Shown one piece after another: positions 1 to 7,476 of a stretch of DNA of 43,061 nucleotides. Within the stretch, counting starts at the first letter, position 1. Each line of letters opens with the position of its first letter. A model generated the notes under the pieces. The model made no database searches. It was given only the letters and a program-made list of their open reading frames with translations, and was not told the origin of the DNA. The position numbers and the translations under genes are program-made. Source of the stretch: Hellea sp. (GTDB lineage Bacteria > Pseudomonadota > Alphaproteobacteria > Caulobacterales > Maricaulaceae); the NCBI GenBank assembly GCA_020629545.1, contig JAHDDC010000016.1, positions 5,051-48,111 of the forward strand, read 5' to 3'.

Positions 1-378
1 TTACCCCCGGTGCAAAGCGCAGAGTTTGTTGCCGTCTGGATCACGTAGGTAGGATAAATAAAGTCGCATGCCCGCCCCCTCGCGCCAACCGGGAGGATCT
101 TCTATGGCCATACCTCCGGCCGCAATGCCTGCAGCGTGCCAAGCATCGGCCATTTCAGTTGTTTTGGCGGCAAAGCCCACCGTCATGCCATTGCCGTGAC
201 TGGCGGGCTTACCGTCAATGGGCTTAGTCACAAGGAAGACTGCGCCGTTATGCATGTAAACAACGCGGCCTTTTGGGTCCACGACGCCGGGATTTCCGCC
301 TAAAGCGCCAAACAAGGCATCGTAAAAAACTTTTGATCTCTCCAGATCGTCTGATCCGACCATCATATGACTGAACAT
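1..378 (-). CDS. VOC-family (glyoxalase-fold) protein
   Basis: Predicted 125-residue cytosolic protein of the vicinal oxygen chelate superfamily. The N-terminus MFSHMMVGSDDLERSKVFYD is the usual first beta strand and helix of the fold, and the C-terminus has the typical YLRDPDGNKLCALHRG ending. These proteins bind a metal and act on glutathione adducts or small aromatic or dioxygen substrates; the substrate cannot be read here. The start at 378 is preceded by an excellent ribosome site (AGGAGG), so the longer open frame to 471 is rejected. It lies downstream of and in the same direction as formaldehyde dehydrogenase, about 100 bases away, which allows but does not prove a role in aldehyde handling. 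The stop codon is the first triplet of the window. Confidence 0.85.
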   Translation of the reverse strand: MFSHMMVGSDDLERSKVFYDALFGALGGNPGVVDPKGRVVYMHNGAVFLVTKPIDGKPASHGNGMTVGFAAKTTEMADAWHAAGIAAGGMAIEDPPGWREGAGMRLYLSYLRDPDGNKLCALHRG

Positions 379-452
379 ATTTCCTCCTATCATTTCCTTC
401 ATCACCGAGATCGGCTCGGTAATTTTATTAATCCTAAGCTTCACCCTGGATC

Positions 453-469
453 GCCGGAATCCATCCGGC
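453..469. repeat. REP-like short palindrome
   Basis: Between the two genes is an inverted repeat, GCCGGA (453-458), loop ATCCA, TCCGGC (464-469), flanked by CCCTGGATC on the left and CAATGACAG on the right. That arrangement resembles the dispersed 'GTCATTGCCGGA...' palindromic repeats common in alphaproteobacterial intergenic DNA. There is no T-run next to it, so it is a poor intrinsic terminator. Only one copy is recognised in this window, so membership of a repeat family is inferred. Confidence 0.45.
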
Positions 470-480
470 AATGACAGATT

Positions 481-1590
481 TTAATAAACGATCACACTGC
501 GAATAGACTCGCCTGCATGCATAAGATCGAAAGCTTTGTTGATATCTTCAAGCTTGAACGTATGCGTGATCATCGGATCGATAGCAATCTTGCCATTCAT
601 ATACCAGTCAACAATCTTGGGCACATCGGTTCGCCCTTTGGCTCCGCCAAAAGCTGTCCCTTTCCAGACCCGGCCCGTGACCAGTTGGAACGGACGAGTG
701 GAAATTTCTTTACCCGCTTCGGCGACGCCGATAATCGTTGAGACTCCCCAGCCGCGATGACATGCCTCCAGCGCCTGACGCATAACTTCCACATTTCCGG
801 TTGCATCAAAGGTATGATCCGCCCCGCCATCGGTTAATTCAACGAGATGCTGAACTATATCGCCTTTGATGTTCCGAGGATTGACGAAATGGGTCATGCC
901 AAATTTTTCGCCCCAGTGCTTCTTATCATCATTGATATCCACGCCGACAATCATATTGGCCCCGACCATCTTGGCGCCTTGAATAACATTGAGGCCAATA
1001 CCACCCAGACCAAAGACAATGACATTATCGCCAGGTGCAACTTTGGCCGTATTTGTGACAGCGCCAATACCGGTGGTCACTCCACAGCCCACATAACAAC
1101 ATTTATCAAAGGGCGCATCATCACGGATTTTTGCAAGGGCAATTTCGGGAAGGACTGTGAAATTGGAAAAAGTCGAGCAACCCATATAGTGATATATGGT
1201 TTCACCTTTGTAAGAAAAGCGTGACGTCCCATCAGGCATTAGGCCCTTCCCTTGCGTAGCACGGATCGCTGTACAGAGATTAGTTTTTCCAGACAGACAG
1301 GATTTACATTGCCGGCATTCCGGTGTGTATAACGGAATAACATGATCGCCGGCTTTCAATGATGTAACGCCTTTACCGACCTCTCTTACAATGCCCGCTC
1401 CTTCATGCCCCAAAATACTCGGAAAGAGACCTTCGCTATCAAATCCATCAAGGGTATAGCTGTCAGTGTGGCATACGCCGGTCGCCATAATCTCAACGAG
1501 GACTTCTCCGGCTTTGGGGCCTTCCAGATCAACTTCAACAATTTCCAAAGGTTTTTTGGCCTCAAATGCTACGGCGGCGCGTGTTTTCAT
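481..1590 (-). CDS. frmA: S-(hydroxymethyl)glutathione dehydrogenase / class III alcohol dehydrogenase
   Basis: 369 residues, the usual length of the family. It oxidises S-hydroxymethylglutathione (formaldehyde plus glutathione) with NAD+ in the cytosol. Visible features: catalytic zinc ligand Cys40 in GVCHTDS, the GHEGAGIV motif, the structural-zinc cluster [28 protein letters not shown], and the Rossmann motif [13 protein letters not shown] followed by VGVDIN. The start at 1590 ([20 protein letters not shown]) has a GGGAGA ribosome site; the frame extends 22 codons upstream, but that part is not family-like. It is transcribed away from the pilin operon at 1742. An S-formylglutathione hydrolase, the usual partner, is not in the window. 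Some adjacent alphaproteobacterial homologues are called adhC or adhI. Confidence 0.95.
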   Translation of the reverse strand: MKTRAAVAFEAKKPLEIVEVDLEGPKAGEVLVEIMATGVCHTDSYTLDGFDSEGLFPSILGHEGAGIVREVGKGVTSLKAGDHVIPLYTPECRQCKSCLSGKTNLCTAIRATQGKGLMPDGTSRFSYKGETIYHYMGCSTFSNFTVLPEIALAKIRDDAPFDKCCYVGCGVTTGIGAVTNTAKVAPGDNVIVFGLGGIGLNVIQGAKMVGANMIVGVDINDDKKHWGEKFGMTHFVNPRNIKGDIVQHLVELTDGGADHTFDATGNVEVMRQALEACHRGWGVSTIIGVAEAGKEISTRPFQLVTGRVWKGTAFGGAKGRTDVPKIVDWYMNGKIAIDPMITHTFKLEDINKAFDLMHAGESIRSVIVY

Positions 1591-1691
1591 AATTTTTCTC
1601 CCGATATTTCGCAAACATAACAAGCTCGGCTCAAAAGAAAACCCGCGAACATACAATCCTTTTTAGAATAAATTTTCCTAATGCGGGAAAT

Positions 1692-1707
1692 TGGCACGTG
1701 GGTTGCA
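1692..1707 (+). promoter_or_regulatory. Sigma-54 (-24/-12) promoter
   Basis: TGGCACG (1692-1698), four bases, then TTGCA (1703-1707) matches the RpoN consensus TGGCACG-N4-TTGCW at every defined position. The invariant GG and GC are exactly 10 bases apart. It points at the small membrane-protein/pilin operon starting 35 bases further on, which puts the transcription start near 1718 and leaves a short leader containing the ribosome site. Sigma-54 promoters need an AAA+ activator bound upstream. An imperfect dyad (AATTTTCC...GGGAAATT, about 1672-1692) touches the -24 element, but it is too close to be a normal enhancer site. Confidence 0.8.
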
Positions 1708-1741
1708 ACGGATAGGGGAAATCGTCCTATTGGAGGAAAAA

Positions 1742-1936
1742 ATGAAACAAAAACAAACCTTAATACCCTTGATGGGTTTTCTGTTTTGGGTGGGATTGAT
1801 TCTCCTGTTCAACCGACATGACCTGGCTTTTTACGCGGTCTGCGGTTTACTATCAGCAACTCTGACGTTGCTGGTTCTGGCTGAAACAACGATAAAGAAG
1901 ACTGAAGAAATCGAGGTAAAAGTTTACAATGATTAA
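1742..1936 (+). CDS. Small two-helix membrane protein upstream of Flp-type pilin
   Basis: 64 residues, not recognised as a named family. It starts after a perfect GGAGG ribosome site at 1732. Residues about 7-23 (IPLMGFLFWVGLILLFN) and 27-46 (DLAFYAVCGLLSATLTLLVL) are strongly hydrophobic and separated by a short NRHD turn, so it is probably an inner-membrane hairpin. The tail TIKKTEEIEVKVYND is charged. It is the first gene behind the sigma-54 promoter and overlaps the Flp-like prepilin gene by 8 bases, which suggests translational coupling and a related role, for example as an accessory to pilin insertion or stability. That role is inferred from position alone. Confidence 0.75.
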   Translation: MKQKQTLIPLMGFLFWVGLILLFNRHDLAFYAVCGLLSATLTLLVLAETTIKKTEEIEVKVYND

Positions 1937-2087
1937 GTCGTATATATCCAATATCGACGGTGCTGTGACCGTCGAATATAGTATTATGGTCGCCTTGGTT
2001 TCACTCGGTTGCATCAAAAGCATGCATTGTATTGCCGTACACTGTATTGCGCCAACATTTGACGCAATATCGGCCTTTATGGGATAG
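1929..2087 (+). CDS. Flp-type type IVb prepilin (short, atypical)
   Basis: A 52-residue frame, MIKSYISNIDGAVTVEYSIM and on to ...FDAISAFMG. It carries the exact Flp prepilin signature G/XXXXEY: Gly11, then AVTV, Glu16, Tyr17, followed by a hydrophobic helix (SIMVALVSLGC). Cleavage after Gly11 by a TadV/CpaA-type prepilin peptidase would leave a 41-residue pilin. The C-terminal half is unusual in holding three cysteines (28, 34, 39) and two histidines. A GAGG site lies 12 bases before the ATG, inside the previous gene. It shares the sigma-54 transcript of the 64-residue protein and ends 8 bases before the convergent VWA gene. It could be a minor pilin rather than the major fibre subunit. Confidence 0.7.
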   Translation: MIKSYISNIDGAVTVEYSIMVALVSLGCIKSMHCIAVHCIAPTFDAISAFMG

Positions 2088-2095
2088 CAAGCCCC

Positions 2096-4516
2096 TTAGT
2101 TTTCCATTATTTTTGCGGATCGCGTTAGATCAACAAACTCTGCCCGATGCCCATAAGGATCTAATCCCTTCGAACCCAAGGCCAAATCTGTTACAGCATC
2201 CCAGCTCATTCCATCCATAAAATTATCGCCCCGCAATTTTAGACCGTAAGCGGCGACCGCCACGGCGAATCTTGTCGACCGGGGCGCAATATCAAGCGCA
2301 TCAAATCTACTTGTGTCAGTGATCGGGGCTGTAATGAGTTTTGATGTTGCGTCACCAGGTTTCTTATATCTGATTTTTAAGAAGCCAAACTCATTGACAA
2401 AATTCAGATCCGTTTCCATGGCTTCTTTGCCGTAACGTAGCGGATCCACGAATGCCCTCGAAGACCCCTTGGGGTTTACCTCGTAAATCGCCGTCACAGC
2501 ATGACCTTGCCCGACATCACCCGCATCGACTTTGTCATTATTAAAGTCTTCACGTTTAAGCGCACGGGTTTCATATCCAAGTAGTCGATATTCCGAAATA
2601 CGCTCCGGATTAAACTCGACCTGAAGCTTGAGATCATTTGCGATCGGAAGCATGTTCTTGGCCATGTCTTGAGTGTAAAACTTCCTCGCCTCTTTTAAGC
2701 TGTCAATATATCCAGCTATCCCATTTCCGTTTTGTGCCAAAGCCTGCATGAGGTGATCTTTGAGATTTCCTCGCCCAAAGCCCAAAACAGATAAGTAAAT
2801 TCCGCTGTCGCGCTTATCCGATATAAAGGACTTAAGTGCCTCTATATCGGATAGCCCCACATTAAAATCTCCATCGGTCGCCAGAATGACGCGGTTAGTA
2901 CCCTCGGCATCAAAATTTTTGGCCGCTAGGGCGTAGGCGGTTTGAATTCCCGCCGCGCCGGCCGTACTTCCGCTTGCACCTAATTGATTGATTGCATCCC
3001 GAATGGTTTGTTTGTCTCTCCCAGACGTCGGTTCCAGGGCGACGCCAGCATGTCCCGCATAAGTGACAATTGATACCTTGTCGTCTGGCCCTAACTGCTT
3101 GATCAATGGCTCGAAGGATTTCTTCAATAAAGGTAATTTATTTGGGCGGTTCATTGACCCCGATACATCGATCAAAAAGACTAGGTTCATATCGGGGCGG
3201 GTTTCAGGGGACTGGGCGGACGCATTAAAACCCTGCACACCGATATGAACCAACCGAGTTTCAGCATTCCAAGGCGACGGAACAATCGTGATACTCGGCT
3301 TAAATGGGACTTCCTCATTCTCAGGAAGGTCATACTCATAATCAAAATAGTTGACCATTTCCTCGACTCTAATACTGTCTTTTGGAGGCTTTTGCCCGCG
3401 TTTAACGAATTGACGCGTGAAGCTATAGCTGGCCGTATCCACATCCGAACTGAATGTAGAAACCGGACTATCGGAAACACGTTTGTAAGGATTGTTCTTA
3501 AACTTGGCAAATTCGTCCAAATTTGCAAAGCGTTTTACGATTTGGCCATCTTGATCCCGAACGACATATTCATCTGGCGTTTTAGAGACAACTTCAGTGA
3601 TTTTTCTATATAATGGCTCGTCGATGGTCTTTTCGATTGTCGATGCCGGTGTTTTAATAACCCGGCGCGTGACTTGTTTTGTTACAGCTGGAATAGTTTT
3701 TTCTGTTATTTCAGCAGGCTTGATCGGCATATAAGTTTTGCCGTCTTTTATGATATTAGGGACTACGCGCTCGCGCGTTGCTGCCGGTGTTTTGACGACA
3801 CGTCTTGATTCCATTTTCGTAACAGATGGAACGGTTCTTTCCATTGTGCGAGCTGGGCTGATGAGGACTCGTTTTCCTTCATACTCCGTATATTGAGCAG
3901 GAACTGTGACAAGTTCTGTTGAAGCTTCTTGCACGACGACCGGCTCCACTACGGTTTCGTAGACCGGCGGCGTCGTCAAAAATTCGGTTGTACTCCCGGG
4001 AATTTCACCATCGACCCAGCCAAATTCTGCGGGCGTTGTCTCGTAATGGACAGATTGCGGCTGCACAACAACTGTTTCGGTTACAGTTTCATATTGGGGC
4101 GGCAAGACAATAAGTTCGGTTGAATGATCACTAACCTTTTCAATACGGGTTTTTGTTTCTGTCTCGCCCGGAATTGTTTCGAAGACAAAGTTTGCCTCTC
4201 CTCCCATTGAATGCGGATGGTTTGCATCGGAATTGGGATCAAGAACACGCTGACCATTTGGCAATGTCTTATAACTCGCCGGAATCAAGACGCGGGTTAG
4301 TATTTCCCCTGTTTGGGAAACCGTTGCCTGTGAAGACTCTACGACTCGGCTGTTTGTCCCATCAAATACCGTAAATTGCCCTTTTGTATTTGGACTAACA
4401 GTCTGATAGGCCTCCATAACCTTCTGCGTGGATTCGTCCTGAACATCAGTTTTAATGTTCGTCTGACATCCGATCAATGCTGTCAGCGCGATGGACATGG
4501 TAAAGACTTGTCTCAT
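2096..4516 (-). CDS. YfbK-like lipoprotein with von Willebrand A domain and N-terminal repeats
   Basis: 806 residues. The N-terminus has a lipobox (LIGC, lipid-bearing Cys17), so a membrane-anchored periplasmic or outer-membrane lipoprotein is expected. Residues about 130-310 are a repeat region: PPQYETVTETVVVQ and PPVYETVVEPVVVQ, then alternating RTVPSVTK / KTIPAVTK and RRVVKTPAATRE / RRVIKTPASTIE units. From about 342 it follows the YfbK/VWA-DUF3520 plan: NPYKRVSDSPVSTFSSDVD, the VWA domain with MIDAS D450-V-S-G-S, TDGDFNVG, and a C-terminal DUF3520-like region. The E. coli YfbK architecture lacks a repeat region this long as far as I recall. It overlaps the upstream secreted partner by 4 bases (ATGA), so they are surely co-translated. 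Metal-dependent protein binding is likely; the partner is unknown. Confidence 0.85.
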   Translation of the reverse strand: MRQVFTMSIALTALIGCQTNIKTDVQDESTQKVMEAYQTVSPNTKGQFTVFDGTNSRVVESSQATVSQTGEILTRVLIPASYKTLPNGQRVLDPNSDANHPHSMGGEANFVFETIPGETETKTRIEKVSDHSTELIVLPPQYETVTETVVVQPQSVHYETTPAEFGWVDGEIPGSTTEFLTTPPVYETVVEPVVVQEASTELVTVPAQYTEYEGKRVLISPARTMERTVPSVTKMESRRVVKTPAATRERVVPNIIKDGKTYMPIKPAEITEKTIPAVTKQVTRRVIKTPASTIEKTIDEPLYRKITEVVSKTPDEYVVRDQDGQIVKRFANLDEFAKFKNNPYKRVSDSPVSTFSSDVDTASYSFTRQFVKRGQKPPKDSIRVEEMVNYFDYEYDLPENEEVPFKPSITIVPSPWNAETRLVHIGVQGFNASAQSPETRPDMNLVFLIDVSGSMNRPNKLPLLKKSFEPLIKQLGPDDKVSIVTYAGHAGVALEPTSGRDKQTIRDAINQLGASGSTAGAAGIQTAYALAAKNFDAEGTNRVILATDGDFNVGLSDIEALKSFISDKRDSGIYLSVLGFGRGNLKDHLMQALAQNGNGIAGYIDSLKEARKFYTQDMAKNMLPIANDLKLQVEFNPERISEYRLLGYETRALKREDFNNDKVDAGDVGQGHAVTAIYEVNPKGSSRAFVDPLRYGKEAMETDLNFVNEFGFLKIRYKKPGDATSKLITAPITDTSRFDALDIAPRSTRFAVAVAAYGLKLRGDNFMDGMSWDAVTDLALGSKGLDPYGHRAEFVDLTRSAKIMEN

Positions 4517-5079
4517 GATTTATCTCCCCCATTTGCGACAATAGCTGGAATGCGTTTCTCAACAATTTTGGGCTTTTGGATTTGAATGCGAGTTCGGCCT
4601 TCTTGAATCTGAAAAGGCACAAGCTTTGCCAGAGGCTGCGCATGGGTGACAACTTTTTGGTGCAGGATATTTCGGACAATAGATGGCGGGATCTGATTAG
4701 ATATGGGTGTTGTGCGGCCCGAGGCGCGCATGACAGAACGGCTAGCCAAAAACGGCGCTGAAATTTCACGGTTTTTAGGCGTCAGCTCAATGCGCTTCGT
4801 TACGGTATCCCATATTGTCGGAAGAATTTCGTATTCAAGAGCAAACCCTGAAATTTCGCCTTCGACCCATTCATATTTACCGGGAATTATCGAAATATCG
4901 TAATGCGCATCACGTTCAATAAGATCATGTGATGGTTTTAGCGAAGCCACCGTTTGTACGGCGTTGGGATCACATCGATCTGATGCATTCTCGCATGTTA
5001 TAGTTTCCGCTTTAACGGCTACTGACCAAAGCGTTAGGACTGCTCCGGTCAAAATAGTTTTGGTTGTAAGACCTCTCAC
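4513..5079 (-). CDS. Secreted protein sharing the VWA lipoprotein's repeat motifs
   Basis: 188 residues from a GTG start at 5079, chosen because AGGAGGT sits 5-6 bases before it; the ATG at 5112 lies upstream of that site and inside a palindrome. Starting at GTG also gives a clean signal peptide (RGLTTKTILTGAVLTLWSVA, cut after VKA). The mature part has YEWVEGEISG, like FGWVDGEIPG of the neighbouring lipoprotein, followed by a matching ...P..WDTVTKRIEL strand. Its end, KPKIVEKRIPAIVANGG, mirrors KPAEITEKTIPAVTK there. No catalytic motif is visible. It is the first gene of a two-gene operon behind three palindromes. I do not recognise a named family; a co-secreted partner or decoy of the VWA protein is an inference. 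Confidence 0.7.
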   Translation of the reverse strand: MRGLTTKTILTGAVLTLWSVAVKAETITCENASDRCDPNAVQTVASLKPSHDLIERDAHYDISIIPGKYEWVEGEISGFALEYEILPTIWDTVTKRIELTPKNREISAPFLASRSVMRASGRTTPISNQIPPSIVRNILHQKVVTHAQPLAKLVPFQIQEGRTRIQIQKPKIVEKRIPAIVANGGDKS

Positions 5080-5090
5080 AATTACCTCCT

Positions 5091-5159
5091 CTACATTTGT
5101 GTAGAAGGACAATTACGCTACAATATTGTAGAAATCAAGACAATTCTACATTTTTGTAT
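5091..5159 (-). promoter_or_regulatory. Three phased palindromic operators, CTACA-N4-TGTAG
   Basis: Three copies of CTACA-N4-TGTAG lie directly upstream of the ribosome site of the 5079 gene: 5091-5104 (spacer TTTG), 5118-5131 (spacer ATAT, a perfect 14-base palindrome) and 5146-5159 (last base differs, TGTAT). Their starts are 27 and 28 bases apart. TACA/TGTA half sites are typical of BlaI/MecI and CopY winged-helix repressors, but those usually have a two-base centre. No such regulator gene is in the window. Position over the presumed promoter and leader suggests repression of the VWA pair. Confidence 0.7.
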
Positions 5160-5176
5160 AAATGCAATATATGAGC

Positions 5177-5902
5177 CTAACTGATTTTAGAGATTATCTC
5201 GGAAAGTTCCGCTTCTATTCTACCAAGCTCGGCATCTTCTGTTCCGCGCAATACGATATTAAGTCCGTATCCATCTCCCTTAAAAAACGGGTAGCTCCCG
5301 AACGAGATATGCGGGTAAATTTTGGCAATCTCACTCAAGGGGCCGGCGACATCGCCCTCGCCTTTTCCGCTTACAGAAATGGTCCGCTTAATTATTGTCG
5401 TCCCGCCCTCAATACGACGTTCAATATCCTGAAGCATGGCTCGCATAATCTGCGGAACGCCTGCGAGCGTAAAGACATTCCGTGTTTGAAAGCCAGGCGC
5501 CAGTGAGACCGGGTTTTTAATCAAGCTAGCCCCATCGGGGATTCTCGCCATGCGCAATCTAGCGGCATTCAGGTCATCAGGTTCATAGCGTTTTAAAAGT
5601 TCATCCACTGCGTCTTGGCGCTGTGATATTTCCAGATCAAATGCCGCGGCTATGCAATCGGCTGTAATATCGTCATGGGTTGGTCCGATCCCGCCAGTGG
5701 TAAAGACGTAGTCAAACCGGCTCGAAAAATCGCGAACAGCGTCCACAATTAATTCCGCATCATCAGCTAAAATTCGCGCTTCGCCGACTTGCACACCTAG
5801 CGGCGCCAGAAACGTCGCTATGTCTCGCAAATTACTATCTTGGGTACGGCCCGAAAGCAGCTCGTCGCCAATGAGCAATATTCCGGCGGTAACAGTCTTC
5901 AT
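5177..5902 (-). CDS. CinA-like competence/damage-inducible protein A (MoaB/MogA-fold)
   Basis: 241 residues. The first ~170 form a molybdopterin-binding (MoCF) domain: AGILLIGDELLSGRTQDSN at the start, TTGGIGPTHDDITADC, and FTLAGVPQIM. The remainder (ISVSGKGEGDVAGPLSEIAK...) is the short C-terminal extension of the alphaproteobacterial CinA N-terminal-only form; the nicotinamide-nucleotide amidohydrolase domain is absent. Homologues of the full CinA act on ADP-ribose or NMN; for this short form the substrate is not established. The start at 5902 (MKTVTAGILL) has an AAGGAAAG ribosome site. It is transcribed divergently from the YjbQ gene, 51 bases away, and ends about 100 bases before the VWA pair. 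Confidence 0.85.
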   Translation of the reverse strand: MKTVTAGILLIGDELLSGRTQDSNLRDIATFLAPLGVQVGEARILADDAELIVDAVRDFSSRFDYVFTTGGIGPTHDDITADCIAAAFDLEISQRQDAVDELLKRYEPDDLNAARLRMARIPDGASLIKNPVSLAPGFQTRNVFTLAGVPQIMRAMLQDIERRIEGGTTIIKRTISVSGKGEGDVAGPLSEIAKIYPHISFGSYPFFKGDGYGLNIVLRGTEDAELGRIEAELSEIISKIS

Positions 5903-5953
5903 ATCTTTCCTTACGGGGTGAAACCCGAATTGAATCACTTTATAGTATCTAGA

Positions 5954-6373
5954 ATGAGCACAATCTTTGAAATAACGACAAAAGGACCGGGATTATATGA
6001 CTTCACGCCCCAAGTTATGGATTATGTCGCACGTTCTCAGAAACCGTCTGGCCTTTTGACCCTTTTTGTCCGGCATACATCTTGTTCTCTTTTGATTTCA
6101 GAAAACGCTGATCCGGATGTCAGGGCGGATATGAACGCCTTTTTTAAACGGCTCGTCCCAAACTCAGACGATCCATCCATGAGCTGGATCCGTCATACAT
6201 GCGAAGGTCCGGATGACATGCCCGCTCACATTAAAGCCGCTTTAACACCTGTATCAATCAACATTCCAATTATTGACGGACGTTTAGCCTTGGGTACATG
6301 GCAAGGCATATTTTTATTTGAACATCGCGACCGCCCTCACCGCCGGACCGTCGCAACGTATATTTCGGAGTAA
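5954..6373 (+). CDS. yjbQ: YjbQ/UPF0047 family protein
   Basis: 139 residues covering the whole single-domain family. Visible motifs: HTSCSLLISENADPDV, WIRHTCEGPDDMPAHIKAAL, GTWQGIFLFEHRD, which form the conserved histidine/cysteine pocket. Members weakly complement thiamine-phosphate synthase mutants and are sometimes called secondary thiamine-phosphate synthase; the natural reaction is unsure. The start at 5954 is the first family-like methionine. It has no recognisable ribosome site and a TATAGT box ends 7 bases before the ATG, so the message may be leaderless. The GFA-like gene follows after 4 bases. Confidence 0.9.
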   Translation: MSTIFEITTKGPGLYDFTPQVMDYVARSQKPSGLLTLFVRHTSCSLLISENADPDVRADMNAFFKRLVPNSDDPSMSWIRHTCEGPDDMPAHIKAALTPVSINIPIIDGRLALGTWQGIFLFEHRDRPHRRTVATYISE

Positions 6374-6377
6374 ATCA

Positions 6378-6773
6378 ATGATCCATTCTGGTTCCTGCCA
6401 TTGCGGAAATATCAAGTTCACAATTGAGTCAGAGATAAGCAAACTTACAACTTGCGATTGCTCCCTATGTGTGAAAAAGAACGCCCTTATGACCAAGGTC
6501 CACGATAGTGCTTTCAATTTAATATCTGGAGAAGAATCCCTTAGCGAGTATCAGTGGAACATGAAAATTGCCCGACACTATTTTTGCAAAAAGTGTGGGA
6601 TATACACATTTCATAGAAAACGATCTGATCCACAATACTTTGGCGTAAATATTTTTTGCCTCGATAATTTTGACAAAAGCGGCGTCCCTACACGTGCCAC
6701 TGAAGGTGAAAATATGACCGTGAACACTAAAGATCCCATCGAAACATGGCCGGGACCTCGCGTAACCCAATGA
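6378..6773 (+). CDS. GFA family (CENP-V/Gfa-fold) zinc protein
   Basis: 131 residues. Three cysteine clusters give the zinc sites of the glutathione-dependent formaldehyde-activating fold: C7-H-C9-G, C26-D-C28-S-L-C31 and C70-K-K-C73-G. Many members are not formaldehyde-activating enzymes, so only the fold is called. The start at 6378 directly precedes the SCHCGN motif; the frame upstream overlaps yjbQ and is rejected. Its stop overlaps the sfsA start in ATGA, so it is translationally coupled to sfsA. A formaldehyde dehydrogenase is present 5 kb away on the other strand, but no operon link exists. Confidence 0.85.
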   Translation: MIHSGSCHCGNIKFTIESEISKLTTCDCSLCVKKNALMTKVHDSAFNLISGEESLSEYQWNMKIARHYFCKKCGIYTFHRKRSDPQYFGVNIFCLDNFDKSGVPTRATEGENMTVNTKDPIETWPGPRVTQ

Positions 6774-7468
6774 AATTCCCGGCCCCCATTCAAAAAGGTA
6801 AATTGATAAAACGCTATAAACGCTTTCTCGCGGATATTGAGCTGGACGGAAAGGTTATCACGGCCCATTGCGCCAATCCCGGCTCTATGATGGGTGTGAA
6901 GGAAGAAGGTGCAAATGTTTGGGTCTCTGCTGCGCAGAACACGAATAGAAAACTTAAATGGGATTGGCAGGTCATAGAAGTCGGTGCCGCTCGAATATGC
7001 ATCAATACAGCCATCGCGAACCCCGTTGTAGAAGCGGCTATTACAGCCGGACAAATTTCGGAACTCAAAGGATATGGCAGCCTTCGGCGCGAGGTTAAGT
7101 ATGGACAAAACAGCCGGATTGATATCCTTTTAGAGAATCCCAGCAGACCACTTTGTTATGTCGAGGTCAAAAACGTAACCCTGTCAAGGCAAGCGAAACT
7201 GGCTGAATTTCCGGACAGCCCAACCGTTCGGGGAACCAAACATTTACGAGAGCTTGGAGATATGGTTCGCGAAGGTCATCGGGCCGTTATGTTTTATCTA
7301 GTAAATCGCGATGACTGTGAAGGTTTCGAACTCGCGAGAGACATTGACCCAAATTACGCCGAGGAATTTGCAAAGGCAAAAGATATGGGTGTCGAAATTT
7401 TGGTCTATAGAACACAGATAAAGACAGAGGGCATAAATATTTTGCCTACTCCACTTTTGGTGATATAG
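6770..7468 (+). CDS. sfsA: Sugar fermentation stimulation protein homologue SfsA
   Basis: 232 residues, the normal length. Recognised from the N-terminal KGKLIKRYKRFLADIELDG, AHCANPGSMMG, YGQNSRIDILLENP, CYVEVKNVTLS, FPDSPTVRGTKHLREL and GHRAVMFYLVNR. The EVKN and D-x-x-L residues form the nuclease-like core. The family was named for a maltose-metabolism effect in E. coli and is thought to bind or cut nucleic acid; the role is not settled. The start at 6770 overlaps the preceding stop by 4 bases. sfsA followed by map is a common alphaproteobacterial order. Confidence 0.93.
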   Translation: MKFPAPIQKGKLIKRYKRFLADIELDGKVITAHCANPGSMMGVKEEGANVWVSAAQNTNRKLKWDWQVIEVGAARICINTAIANPVVEAAITAGQISELKGYGSLRREVKYGQNSRIDILLENPSRPLCYVEVKNVTLSRQAKLAEFPDSPTVRGTKHLRELGDMVREGHRAVMFYLVNRDDCEGFELARDIDPNYAEEFAKAKDMGVEILVYRTQIKTEGINILPTPLLVI

Positions 7469-7476
7469 GCGCTGCT

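Noticed and set aside
847-1224. 125-codon frame on the plus strand
   Set aside because: It lies wholly antisense to formaldehyde dehydrogenase, has no ribosome site and no family motif.
1742-2087. Toxin-antitoxin interpretation of the two small genes
   Set aside because: The exact prepilin motif and the sigma-54 promoter fit a pilin unit better; no toxin fold is visible.
2032-2220. 62-codon plus-strand frame
   Set aside because: It overlaps the Flp-like gene and the 3' end of the VWA gene, is proline-rich and has no start context.
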